NCBI RefSeq assembly: GCF_004366375.1
Contig: NZ_SOEF01000001.1
Location: forward strand, 62,001 to 126,000
Length of the DNA stretch: 64,000 nt
Direction of reading: 5' to 3'
DNA from: Halanaerobium congolense
GTDB taxonomy: Bacteria; Bacillota; Halanaerobiia; Halanaerobiales; Halanaerobiaceae
A model generated the notes under the pieces. That model made no database searches. It worked only from the letters and a program-made list of their open reading frames with translations, and was not told the origin of the DNA. A program made the translations under genes and the position numbers. This document shows positions 17,868 to 26,654 of the stretch, piece after piece. How positions within the stretch are numbered: the first letter of the stretch is position 1; every line of letters begins with the position of its first letter.

Positions 17868-18683
17868 CTAACAAATTTTTGTCCCTTCATCAAAATGAAC
17901 ATCAAGCTGAGGATAAGGAATCCCAATACCTGCTTCATCAAAGGCATCTTTAACATCTTCGTGCATATCAAAGTAAACATTCCAATAATCAGGTCCTTTA
18001 ACCCAAACTTTACAAGCAATATTAATTGAACTGCCTGCATGTTCAGTTACCCTAATAATTGGCTCGGGATTATCCAGAATAAGTTCATGCTTAAAAACAA
18101 GGTCTTTTAATAATGAAATTGCTTCATGAAAATCATCATCATAGCCTATACCAAATGTTAAATCAACTCTTCTAGTATCCATAGCTGAATAATTTGTAAT
18201 GCTGTCAGTTGCTACATTCCCATTAGGTATAAAGATTTTCTTGTTGTCAAAAGTAGTCATGATTGTATAAAGAATTTGAATTTCCTGTACTTTACCTTTG
18301 TAACCTGATACTTCAATAGTATCTCCTGCAGAAAACGGTCTAAAAATTAAAAGCATTACTCCGCCAGCAAAGTTAGACAAACTCCCCTGTAAAGCAAAAC
18401 CTACAGCAAAGGAAGCTGCTCCTAAAACTGCAACAAAAGAAGCTACCTCAATTCCAATAGTTGAAGCAATAGAAATAAATAATAGAATTAAAAGTACTGC
18501 CCGAGTAATGGACATTAAAAAGCTTGTCAATGTCCTCTCAAATTTTCCCTGTATATTTTTTTCAATAAGTTTTACTACAAACTTGATCACCCATAAACCA
18601 ACTAACAAAAGAATAATAGCTAATAAAAGCTTCATTCCATAATTAGCAATAATTGATTGTAAACCACCCGTAATTTGATCCAT
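17868..18683 (-). CDS. MscS-family mechanosensitive channel
   Basis: A 271-residue membrane protein with three N-terminal transmembrane segments. The third holds the pore-lining GAASFAVGFALQGSLSNFAGG pattern of small-conductance channels. It is followed by the beta domain (FRPFSAGDTIEV) and a cytoplasmic alpha/beta domain ending GIPYPQLDVHF. MscS channels release solutes on hypo-osmotic shock, which fits an organism facing salt changes. Start ATG 18681-18683 follows GGGGAGG. It is flanked by non-coding DNA on both sides and is probably a single-gene unit. Confidence 0.93.
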   Translation of the reverse strand: MDQITGGLQSIIANYGMKLLLAIILLLVGLWVIKFVVKLIEKNIQGKFERTLTSFLMSITRAVLLILLFISIASTIGIEVASFVAVLGAASFAVGFALQGSLSNFAGGVMLLIFRPFSAGDTIEVSGYKGKVQEIQILYTIMTTFDNKKIFIPNGNVATDSITNYSAMDTRRVDLTFGIGYDDDFHEAISLLKDLVFKHELILDNPEPIIRVTEHAGSSINIACKVWVKGPDYWNVYFDMHEDVKDAFDEAGIGIPYPQLDVHFDEGTKIC

Positions 18684-18828
18684 AAATTATTTGCCTCCCC
18701 TTTAAATTAAATATTGTGTTTAAGCTTATACTACTACTTACTATACTACTAATTTCTAGTTAATTCTTTACATTCCTGCAAACCATTAAAAGTTTTTTAA
18801 CATTTGTTTTAAAATAATAAATTTTGAT

Positions 18829-18857
18829 AAAAAAAGAAGAACCGGATATTCCGGTTC
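18829..18857 (-). terminator. Intrinsic terminator after the HU gene
   Basis: GAACCGGA (18839-18846) and TCCGGTTC (18850-18857) form a perfect 8-bp stem with a 3-base loop, followed on the minus strand by a T-rich run (18829-18838). It lies 23 bases after the HU stop codon. Confidence 0.85.
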
Positions 18858-18879
18858 CCCCAAATAAGTAAAAAAAATA

Positions 18880-19179
18880 TTAAACGTCAACTGTTTCTTT
18901 AAAAGATTTACCACTTCTAAATACAGGCACCTTACGTGCTGGAATCTGAATTTCTTCTCCAGTTTGAGGATTGCGTCCTTTTCTAGCACTTCTATCTTTA
19001 ACTTCAAAAGTACCAAAACCTATTAATTGAACATTATCACGCTTATCTTCAGCTTTTTTAGCCTCAGACTTCAAGTGATTCATGATAGTATCAATAGCTT
19101 CATTAACAACTTCCCCTGTATCCTTTTTTGTGACACCAGTTTTTTCTGCAACGGCATCAATAAGTTCGTTCTTAGTCAT
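18880..19179 (-). CDS. hup: DNA-binding protein HU, with charged insertion
   Basis: Histone-like nucleoid protein of 99 residues. It has TKNELIDAVAEKTG at the start, VQLIGFGTFEV, and the DNA-binding arm SARKGRNPQTGEE with the conserved Pro. Compared with Bacillus HBsu (about 92 aa), it carries roughly eight extra, mostly charged residues (SEAKKAEDKRDN) between helix 2 and the first strand. Start: GTG 19188 is part of the GGGGGTG ribosome site, so ATG 19177-19179 is used. A clear terminator follows. Confidence 0.95.
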   Translation of the reverse strand: MTKNELIDAVAEKTGVTKKDTGEVVNEAIDTIMNHLKSEAKKAEDKRDNVQLIGFGTFEVKDRSARKGRNPQTGEEIQIPARKVPVFRSGKSFKETVDV

Positions 19180-19283
19180 AAAATTCACCCCCTTTTATAA
19201 CTTTAACTTTTACTGTCATTATTCATTAATTCTCGCTATAACAGCGATTTCCTGCTTATTCATAGAAAAAATTTATAATTTTT

Positions 19284-20315
19284 CTAGATATTCCATAAAG
19301 AATTATCAACAACTGATTCCATTTCGTGTTTTTTACTCCGCAGCATTAGTTCTTCCACAGCCTGCTCAGGATCTTTATCTTCAAATAATACCTGATAAAC
19401 CTCTTTAGTTATTGGCATTTCAAGCTCTCGATTTTTAGAATTCAACCATTTATAAATTGCTTTAGCTGTTTTAACTCCTTCTACAACCTGTTTTACCTTG
19501 TTTTTAGCTTCAACAAGAGTTTTACCTTTACCAATTTCGATTCCAAAACGTCTATTTCTGCTGTGCATACTCGTACAGGTAACAACAAGGTCTCCCATTC
19601 CCGACAGCCCGGATAGAGTCATGGTTTTGGCTCCGTGATAATTTATAAAATGACTCATTTCATTTAAAGCTCTTGTAATTAAAGCAGCTCTTGTATTATC
19701 ACCATAATTTAAACCATCACAAATACCGCTGGCCACAGCAATAACATTTTTTAAGGCACCCCCTAGTTCAACTCCTTTTACATCAGGATTTGTATAAACT
19801 CTAAAGTATTTAGACATAAATAAATCCTGTACTTTTTCTGCATTTTCCTTACTCTCTGCAGCTGATACTATTGCAGTGGGTAATTTTTCCATAACCTCTT
19901 CTGCGTGAGTCGGTCCAGATAAAACAACTACATTTTGAAAACCAAATTCCTTAATCATTTCAGAATTAGTTTTAAAAGATTTTTCATCTATCCCTTTAGC
20001 GGTAGAAACAATAATAGTATCCTGATCAATTAAAGCTCCTGCATCATTTAAAACAGTTTTAAGAGCTGAAGTTGGCACAGAAATAACAATTACTTCAACG
20101 TTTTCTAAACAGGCCTCCAAATCATTAGAAGCCTTTAAATTTTTATTTAATTTATATCCTGAAAAGTATTTAAAATTATAATTCTCTTCATTAATTGAAC
20201 CAACAACTTCAGCATCTCTGGCATATATTTTAACCTGATTTCCGTTTTCAGCTAATAAATTGGCCAGAGCCGTTCCCCAACTTCCAGCTCCAATTACTGC
20301 AATTTTTGCTGTCAT
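19284..20315 (-). CDS. gpsA: Glycerol-3-phosphate dehydrogenase [NAD(P)+]
   Basis: Makes sn-glycerol-3-phosphate from dihydroxyacetone phosphate for phospholipid synthesis. The 343-residue product has the N-terminal dinucleotide motif GAGSWGTALANLLAENG, the VVLSGPTHAEEV block, the catalytic Lys region GGALKNVIAVASGI, and LSGMGDLVVTCTS with SRNRRFG. The start overlaps the last base of plsY, so the two are coupled. The order der-plsY-gpsA is a common Firmicutes arrangement. Confidence 0.96.
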   Translation of the reverse strand: MTAKIAVIGAGSWGTALANLLAENGNQVKIYARDAEVVGSINEENYNFKYFSGYKLNKNLKASNDLEACLENVEVIVISVPTSALKTVLNDAGALIDQDTIIVSTAKGIDEKSFKTNSEMIKEFGFQNVVVLSGPTHAEEVMEKLPTAIVSAAESKENAEKVQDLFMSKYFRVYTNPDVKGVELGGALKNVIAVASGICDGLNYGDNTRAALITRALNEMSHFINYHGAKTMTLSGLSGMGDLVVTCTSMHSRNRRFGIEIGKGKTLVEAKNKVKQVVEGVKTAKAIYKWLNSKNRELEMPITKEVYQVLFEDKDPEQAVEELMLRSKKHEMESVVDNSLWNI

Positions 20316-20932
20316 TACTTTTTACCACTCTTTCCTAAATTTTCTGGATCCATTCTATTTTCCTCACCATTAAGCAGCCTTTTAATATTAGCTCTGTGAG
20401 TGTACATTACAAAAAGCCACAATAAAGCCGCAAAAATTACATGTTTGGTAGCAAATGAAGTAAAATAAAGTGTTAAAGGTAATGACATTGAGCCAATAAT
20501 TGATCCTAAAGAAACATAACGAGTTGTTAAAACAAGTGCCAGCCAAATTAAAGCGTAAATTAAAAATGCTAAAGGATAAAGTCTTAAAATAACACCAAAA
20601 GTTGTTGCAACACCTTTCCCCCCCGAAAAACCTAAAAAGATAGACCAATCATGACCTGCAATAGCAGCAATAGCAACAAATAAAATAGCTGTACTTAAAT
20701 TATCACCTAATATTGCCTGTCCAACCATCACTCCAAGATAACCCTTTAAAATATCAAATACGGCAACTAAAATACCAGATTTTAACCCCATTACTCTGGC
20801 TACATTAGTGGCTCCAATATTTCCACTTCCATACTGCCTAACATCTTTTTTCATAACATATTTAGTAAGAAGAAAACCAGATGGAATTGAACCGATCAAA
20901 TAACTGATTAAAATAGCAATAAATATCCTCAT
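20315..20932 (-). CDS. plsY: Acyl-phosphate:glycerol-3-phosphate acyltransferase
   Basis: Integral membrane enzyme that transfers the acyl group from acyl-phosphate (made by PlsX, present at 30757-31770) to glycerol-3-phosphate, producing lysophosphatidate. The 205-residue product has the three conserved motifs: SYLIGSIPSGFLLTK, GSGNIGATNVARVMG and FSGGKGVATTFG. About five membrane segments are visible. It lies 9 bases after der and overlaps gpsA by one base. Confidence 0.96.
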   Translation of the reverse strand: MRIFIAILISYLIGSIPSGFLLTKYVMKKDVRQYGSGNIGATNVARVMGLKSGILVAVFDILKGYLGVMVGQAILGDNLSTAILFVAIAAIAGHDWSIFLGFSGGKGVATTFGVILRLYPLAFLIYALIWLALVLTTRYVSLGSIIGSMSLPLTLYFTSFATKHVIFAALLWLFVMYTHRANIKRLLNGEENRMDPENLGKSGKK

Positions 20933-20941
20933 AATAACCCC

Positions 20942-22258
20942 CTAATTGCGCTGCTTTAGTTTAAATTTCATAGGATTCCCAACATAACCAAAAGCTTCTC
21001 GAAGAACATTTTCTAAATATCTTTGATAAGCAAAGTGCATTAAGTTTGGATCATTAACAAAAAAGACAAATGTCGGAGCTTTAATTCCTACCTGACTTGC
21101 ATAATAAATTTTAAGCCTTTTCCCTTTTCTACTAGGCGGCTCACGCAGTTGAACAGCTTCTGTGATTACCTCATTTAAAATACCTGTTTTAATTCTAAGA
21201 GTACTTTGATCAACTACAAATTCTAATAATGATAAAAGCTCATCAATTCTTTCTCCTGTTAAAGCAGAGATATAGGTTACAGGAACGTAATTCAAAAACT
21301 TAAGCTGATAGTATACTTCATCAGTATATCTTTCCATTGTTTTGGAATCTTTCTCCATTAAATCCCATTTGTTAATAGCTATAACCATTGCCTTACCCTC
21401 ATCATGGGCATAACCAGCTATTTTTTTATCTTGATCTGTGACACCATGTTGGGCATCGATCATCATTAAAACAGCATCAGATCTATCAACTGATTTTAAA
21501 GCCCTTAAATTACTATAATATTCCACATCTTCTTTTACCTTAGATTTTCTTCTTAAACCGGCTGTATCAATAAAATTAAATTTAACATCTTTCCACTCAA
21601 TCAATGTATCAACAGCATCTCTAGTTGTACCCGGCATATCACTTACAATAACTCTTTCTTTACCCAATAAATGATTAATCAAACTTGATTTACCAACATT
21701 AGGTTTCCCAATTACTGCAATATTAATTTTATCCTCATCTTTCTCAGTCTCTTCCTCTTCTGGAAGTTTTGCAGTAACTTGATCCAATAATTCACCTGTG
21801 TTTTTACCATGTTCAGCTGAAATAAGAATTGGATCCCCAAATCCAAGTGAATAAAACTCCCAACTTATTTCTTCCTGATTAGAAAAGTCTTCAACCTTGT
21901 TTACTACTAAAATAACCTCTTTGTTAGTTCGATACAGCAGCTGAGCAATATCCTGATCCACACCAGTCATCCCGGTTCTTGAATCGACTACAAATAATAT
22001 GATATCTGCTTCTTCCATTGCTACTTCAGCCTGATATTTTATTTGATTTTTAATCTTGTCATTATCATGAAGGACAATTCCTCCAGTATCAATAACATTG
22101 AATTTTCTATTAAGCCATTCAGCTTCTCCATAGATTCTATCTCTAGTTACATTTGGCTCACCTTCTACTATAGCTCTGCGGCCGCCAACCAATCTATTAA
22201 AAAGTGTAGATTTTCCTACATTTGGTCTTCCTACAATTGCAGCTGTAGATTTAGCCAT
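20942..22258 (-). CDS. der: Ribosome-assembly GTPase Der (EngA)
   Basis: A 438-residue double GTPase essential for 50S subunit maturation. Both G domains are complete: GRPNVGKSTLFN with VTRDR, DTGG and NKVE in the first; GKPNVGKSSLIN, TTRD, DTAG and NKWD in the second. A C-terminal KH-like domain follows (RIKTGILNEVI to MHFAYQRYLENV). ATG 22256-22258 follows GGAGG. The first codons overlap the end of the DUF512 gene by 8 bases. Confidence 0.97.
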   Translation of the reverse strand: MAKSTAAIVGRPNVGKSTLFNRLVGGRRAIVEGEPNVTRDRIYGEAEWLNRKFNVIDTGGIVLHDNDKIKNQIKYQAEVAMEEADIILFVVDSRTGMTGVDQDIAQLLYRTNKEVILVVNKVEDFSNQEEISWEFYSLGFGDPILISAEHGKNTGELLDQVTAKLPEEEETEKDEDKINIAVIGKPNVGKSSLINHLLGKERVIVSDMPGTTRDAVDTLIEWKDVKFNFIDTAGLRRKSKVKEDVEYYSNLRALKSVDRSDAVLMMIDAQHGVTDQDKKIAGYAHDEGKAMVIAINKWDLMEKDSKTMERYTDEVYYQLKFLNYVPVTYISALTGERIDELLSLLEFVVDQSTLRIKTGILNEVITEAVQLREPPSRKGKRLKIYYASQVGIKAPTFVFFVNDPNLMHFAYQRYLENVLREAFGYVGNPMKFKLKQRN

Positions 22259-23549
22259 TTTTTATCACCTCCATTAGTTCTTTTAAATTACTTACAAATT
22301 TTATCTTATAATTAGATAATTCGGCAGTAAACTCTTCTTTAGTTTGTTCATCTAAAAATTTATTTTGATCATTTAAAACAATCTCTGATATAAAAATTTG
22401 GTCATATTCTATAGGATTGATTTTTTTTATATTCTTTTTCAAGTCTTGAGCAGTTAAAAGACCAGTAACAGTAACGGTCTCACCAAAAAATTCATTTTTA
22501 ACAACTTTCAGCTCAAGCTTAAGCTTATCAATTTTTTTTATCTTTTCTGCAAATTCACTTAATGATTTCTTTCCTAAAACTGAAGTCATAACTGCAGTAT
22601 TTTTAACTTTACTTAAAAATTCAGGTAGCTCAACTTTTTCTAATTCGTGATTCATTAAAGCTGTTAGACCAATTCCATTTTCCAACTGGGGAAAATCGTT
22701 ATATTCCTGATAATTAGGCAGTTCAGAGTCTGTGTTCAAATAAAATTCATCAGCAGCATAAATGATGTTTTCCCCATACATTTTTTTTGATTTTTGCTGC
22801 CAGTATTCTATTTGTGCTAAAGAGTCCTGCATTTCTGCTGGAGTTAAAGTCCTAAGATCTGACAACCCCTCTCGATATTTGGTAATCCCAACCGGAACTA
22901 TACCGATTGATAATATCTGGGGATAAAATGCTAATAAATCTTTTAGAGTTTTGTCCAATTCCTCCTGATCATTATACTCTGGACAGAGTACTATTTGAGT
23001 ATGAAATTGAATATTATTTTTCTGAAAAAGTTTTAAGAGTCGATTAATATCTGCTGCTTTTGGATTTTTCATCATTTCAACCCTTAATTCAGGGTTTGTT
23101 GTATGTACAGAAATATTTATCGGACTTAAATTTTTATCAATAATCCTTTGAATTTCTTTGGCTTCAAGATTAGTTAAAGTAACAAAACTCCCCTGTAAAA
23201 AAGAAAAACGATAATCATCATCCATTTGATTTAAACTTGACCTCATATTTTGTGGCTGCTGTTTAACAAAACAAAAAATACAGTTATTTTTACACTGCTT
23301 AAGACCATCAAAAACAATTTCTTTAAATTCTATGCCCAATTCTTCTCCAAGTTTTCTTTCCAGTTCAATTTTTTTAATTTGATTATCCTTAGTTTTTAGT
23401 TTTAAACTAATAATTGGTTCTGAAATTTGGTACAAATAATCTATATAATCATTAATTTCCTGACCATTAATAGTGATAATTTTATCCTTTGAATTCAAAC
23501 CTGCTTTTGCAGCGGTAGAATTTGGAATAACATTTTCAATTTTAACCAT
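22251..23549 (-). CDS. DUF512 PDZ/radical-SAM-like protein
   Basis: A 432-residue protein. The N-terminal PDZ-like domain covers about residues 1-65 (PNSTAAKAGLNSKDKIITING). A C-x3-C-x2-C motif (CKNNCIFC) resembles a radical SAM cluster site. It is followed by an elongated C-terminal DUF512 region. The family is conserved beside der in many Clostridia, and its biochemical role is not established. Start: a longer frame begins at 23603, but AGGAGG (23560-23565) points to ATG 23547-23549, giving MVKIENVIP. Confidence 0.88.
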   Translation of the reverse strand: MVKIENVIPNSTAAKAGLNSKDKIITINGQEINDYIDYLYQISEPIISLKLKTKDNQIKKIELERKLGEELGIEFKEIVFDGLKQCKNNCIFCFVKQQPQNMRSSLNQMDDDYRFSFLQGSFVTLTNLEAKEIQRIIDKNLSPINISVHTTNPELRVEMMKNPKAADINRLLKLFQKNNIQFHTQIVLCPEYNDQEELDKTLKDLLAFYPQILSIGIVPVGITKYREGLSDLRTLTPAEMQDSLAQIEYWQQKSKKMYGENIIYAADEFYLNTDSELPNYQEYNDFPQLENGIGLTALMNHELEKVELPEFLSKVKNTAVMTSVLGKKSLSEFAEKIKKIDKLKLELKVVKNEFFGETVTVTGLLTAQDLKKNIKKINPIEYDQIFISEIVLNDQNKFLDEQTKEEFTAELSNYKIKFVSNLKELMEVIKNG

Positions 23550-23619
23550 CTTCCAACTACCTCCTGTAAGCTTGATAATATCATATTTAAGAAAACTAAG
23601 CAATAATCTCCATTAAGCG

Positions 23620-23655
23620 TAAAAAAACCCGCCGCCCAGATTTTGGACAGCGGGT
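23620..23655 (-). terminator. Intrinsic terminator after ispH-S1
   Basis: A GC-rich hairpin with outer arms ACCCGC (23627-23632) and GCGGGT (23650-23655) is followed on the minus strand by a run of seven Ts. It lies 11 bases after the stop codon of the IspH-S1 gene. Confidence 0.9.
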
Positions 23656-23665
23656 GCTTTTTTAA

Positions 23666-25906
23666 TTATTCACCCTGATCAAAAATATCTCCAACAATTT
23701 CTCTAATAGTAGCTCCTCCAGATGATGAACTATCATCACTATCACTGCTGCTCTTAGATTTAGAGCTGCCGCTTTTACTTGAGCTTTGAGAACTTCTGCT
23801 GGATTCCTGCTTAGGTTCAGGCTTTTCTTCTAACTCTTTTAAGCTTAAACCTACTCTTTCCTGATCAGCATCAATATTAATAATCTTAGCTTCTCTTACA
23901 TCACCAACATTAACTACTTCATCAGCAGTTTTAACGTGGCGGTGTGATAATTGGGAAATGTGAATTAGTCCTTCAATACCTTTTTCAACTTCCATAAAGG
24001 CACCAAAATCAACTAATTTAGTAATTTTACCTTCAATAACTTCTCCTTCATAGTGCTTATCAGCAAATTCTTCCCATGGATCAGGTAAAAGCTGCTTTAG
24101 GCCAAGAGAAATCCTTTCTTCTTCTTTATTAACTCCAAGAACTTTAACTTCAACTTCTTCACCTTCAGAAAGAACTTCAGCTGGACTCTCAATTCTACCC
24201 CATGACATTTCAGAAATGTGAAGCAGACCTTCAATGCCACCAAGGTCAATAAAGGCACCAAAATCAACTAATTTTGTTACTGTACCTGTAACTGTCTGTC
24301 CTTCTTCTAAAGCTTCTAAAGTTTCTTCTTTTTGAGCTGCTCTTTCTTTTTCTAGGACTTTTTTAGCAGAAAGAACTACATTGTTGTTATCTCTTTCAAC
24401 TTCAATTACTTTTAGACGAAGAGTTTCTCCAACATAGTCACTTAAATTATCAACATAACCAATTGCTACATGAGAAGCAGGGATAAATCCTCTAACTCCT
24501 ACATCTACAACAAGGCCACCTTTAACTTCTTTTGTAACTTCAGCTTCAATGATTTCATCATTTTCATATGCCTCAACGATTTTTTCCCAAGCCTGCTCAT
24601 AATCTGCTTGCTTTTTAGATAAGATCATATTGCCCTCATCATCTTCTAAAGTTAAGATAACTACTTCAATTTCATCATCCATACTTACAATATCATGAGC
24701 ATCTTCAACAGAACGATGGCTTAAATGGCGCAGTGGAATAAATCCATCTGTTTTATAATTAACATCTACATAAACACCATTATCGTTAATTTCAACTACA
24801 GTACCAGTTACTTTCTGTCCTTTTCTTAAATCAGCAATATCATTATCGCTATATTTAAATTCAGCTTCTGCTTCAGCTTCTTCAGCTTCTGCTGTTTCTT
24901 CTTCCTCAGCTTCTGCTGCCTCTTCACTGTCGTCAGCTTCCTTTTTCTCTGTAGTTTCTTCAGTAACTTCAGTTGTTTCTTCGACCTCTTCTACCTGCTC
25001 TTCTACCTCCTCTACCACTTGTTCTTCTTTTTCCTCATTGTTCTCTGTTGACTCAACATTTACTTCTTTGTTTTCTTCGTTCATTAACTGAACAACCTCC
25101 CTTATTAACCAGTCTGGAGTCGATGCTCCAGCTGTAATTCCAACTTTATTTTTTCCAGACAGCCACTCTTTTTCTATTTCAGCGGCTGTTTCTATATGAT
25201 AAGTAGGGGTGTTTGTGGCTGTACAAATTTCTGCAAGCCTTGTAGTGTTAGCACTATTGTGACCCCCAATTACAAACATTATATCTACATCTTCTGCTAA
25301 TTTTTTAGCTGAAGATTGTCGAACATCTGTAGTATTACAAATAGTGTTAAAAACTTTTAACTCTTTAACTTTAGTTACTACTAAATTAATAATTTCCCGA
25401 AAAGACTCAGGAGATTTTGTTGTTTGAGCTATAAATCCCACTCTAGATTTTAACTCAACAGACTCTAAGTCATCTTTGTCCCTGATTATAACTGCTTTTC
25501 CATCACTTGCACCATAAATGCCCTGAACTTCAGGATGATCTTCATCTCCATAAATAAATGTTTGATAACCCTCATCTATCAATTGTTTGGCATATTTTTG
25601 AGCATTTTTAACAAAGGGACAGGTAGCATCTATAATTTTCAGGTTCTTCGCTCTTGCCGCTGTTATAACTTCTGGTGCTACTCCATGAGAACGGATAATA
25701 ACAATCCCAGAATCAATTTCGGCAAGTGAAGAGGCAACTTTCACATTTTTTGCTTCTAATTTTTCAACAACTTGTGGATTATGGATCAGCGGCCCCAGTG
25801 TATAGACTTCAAGTTCTTCATTTTCACCGGCAGCTTCCAGAACCATTTCAATAGCTCTTTCAACACCAAAACAAAATCCAGCCTCTTCTGCTGTAATAAC
25901 CTCCAG
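23666..25906 (-). CDS. ispH: IspH-ribosomal S1 fusion (HMBPP reductase with four S1 domains)
   Basis: A 746-residue bifunctional protein. Residues 1-277 are 4-hydroxy-3-methylbut-2-enyl diphosphate reductase, the last step of the MEP isoprenoid pathway, with cluster cysteines C12 (GFCFGV), C96 (DATCPF) and C190 (NTICNTT). A strongly acidic Glu/Ala linker (about 278-350) leads to four S1 RNA-binding domains (for example GTVTKLVDFGAFIDLGG and GKITKLVDFGAFMEV) and a Ser-rich tail. IspH-S1 fusions are known in Clostridia. Start: the frame opens at TTG 25945, but AAGGAGG (25915-25921) lies 8 nt before CTG 25904-25906. That gives (M)EVITAEEAGFCFG, which aligns with family N termini, so a CTG start is proposed. 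A terminator follows. Confidence 0.93.
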   Translation of the reverse strand: MEVITAEEAGFCFGVERAIEMVLEAAGENEELEVYTLGPLIHNPQVVEKLEAKNVKVASSLAEIDSGIVIIRSHGVAPEVITAARAKNLKIIDATCPFVKNAQKYAKQLIDEGYQTFIYGDEDHPEVQGIYGASDGKAVIIRDKDDLESVELKSRVGFIAQTTKSPESFREIINLVVTKVKELKVFNTICNTTDVRQSSAKKLAEDVDIMFVIGGHNSANTTRLAEICTATNTPTYHIETAAEIEKEWLSGKNKVGITAGASTPDWLIREVVQLMNEENKEVNVESTENNEEKEEQVVEEVEEQVEEVEETTEVTEETTEKKEADDSEEAAEAEEEETAEAEEAEAEAEFKYSDNDIADLRKGQKVTGTVVEINDNGVYVDVNYKTDGFIPLRHLSHRSVEDAHDIVSMDDEIEVVILTLEDDEGNMILSKKQADYEQAWEKIVEAYENDEIIEAEVTKEVKGGLVVDVGVRGFIPASHVAIGYVDNLSDYVGETLRLKVIEVERDNNNVVLSAKKVLEKERAAQKEETLEALEEGQTVTGTVTKLVDFGAFIDLGGIEGLLHISEMSWGRIESPAEVLSEGEEVEVKVLGVNKEEERISLGLKQLLPDPWEEFADKHYEGEVIEGKITKLVDFGAFMEVEKGIEGLIHISQLSHRHVKTADEVVNVGDVREAKIINIDADQERVGLSLKELEEKPEPKQESSRSSQSSSKSGSSKSKSSSDSDDSSSSGGATIREIVGDIFDQGE

Positions 25907-26063
25907 AACCTTCACCTCCTTCCAGCACAACACCAACAAATTCAATCTACCCTGAAATAAACAAGGGTATCTTTTAAACTTTTTTCTCTATCAAAGTTGA
26001 AAATCCTGCTTGAAATTGAAAAAAATTTAAAAATCTTAATAAATCAGCTCTTATCAGTACCTA

Positions 26064-26654
26064 TTATTTATAATTTAATTCTTTTTTTATTTTATCTTTA
26101 ATAAATTTAGATGCTTTTTTTCTTTCTTCTTTGGATAATCTTTTTTTAGAAAACTTCTCCATAGTAAAAGGTTCACCAATATTGACAGTAATTACTCCAT
26201 CTTTTTTTATATTTTTAATTCCAATCGGAACAATTGGAGCCCCACTTTTTATGGCCAGCATAACCGAGCCTGATTTAGGAGTACCTAATTTCCCTTCAGG
26301 CCTTCTTGTACCTTCAGGAAATATTCCTAACACCTCACCGTTTCTAATAACTGATAGAGCATTTTTAACAGCCGTAATATCATTTTTACTGCGGTCAACT
26401 GGAAAAGCATCTGCTAAATATAAGACAAATCTCATAATAGGATTTTTAAATAATTCTTTTTTAGCCATAAACCTTACTGGTCTAGAAAATATAGCTGCTA
26501 ATAATGGTGGATCATAAGCACTTATGTGATTTGACATTAAAACAACTCCACCTTCAGCAGGTAAATTTTCCTTACCTCTGACTTTAATTCCAAAAAATAT
26601 TTTAAAAACAGCTAAAAGAATTAACCTAATAGATTGATAGATAAAATTTTTCAC
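26064..26654 (-). CDS. plsC: 1-acyl-sn-glycerol-3-phosphate acyltransferase
   Basis: A 196-residue acyltransferase with one N-terminal membrane segment that completes phosphatidate synthesis from the PlsX/PlsY product. The H-x4-D catalytic motif is NHISAYDPP, and the substrate-binding FPEGTRRPEGKLG block is present. Start is GTG 26652-26654, sharing one base with the cmk stop codon after a GGGTGA ribosome site. It lies between cmk and ispH, as in many Clostridia (cmk-plsC-ispH). Confidence 0.93.
   Translation of the reverse strand: MKNFIYQSIRLILLAVFKIFFGIKVRGKENLPAEGGVVLMSNHISAYDPPLLAAIFSRPVRFMAKKELFKNPIMRFVLYLADAFPVDRSKNDITAVKNALSVIRNGEVLGIFPEGTRRPEGKLGTPKSGSVMLAIKSGAPIVPIGIKNIKKDGVITVNIGEPFTMEKFSKKRLSKEERKKASKFIKDKIKKELNYK

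Noticed and set aside
19263-19286. AT-rich inverted repeat at the gpsA stop as a terminator
   Set aside because: All A-T stem of low stability overlapping the stop codon; likely chance in AT-rich DNA.
25907-25945. TTG 25945 as the start of ispH
   Set aside because: It has only a weak ribosome site and adds residues that do not align with IspH; the strong Shine-Dalgarno points to 25906.
25948-25969. 6-bp hairpin (TACCCT/AGGGTA) upstream of ispH as a regulatory element
   Set aside because: Short stem with a 10-base loop and no further structure; not enough to support a function.
26131-26517. 128-codon antisense frame inside plsC
   Set aside because: It lies opposite conserved PlsC motifs and has no ribosome site; a shadow frame.
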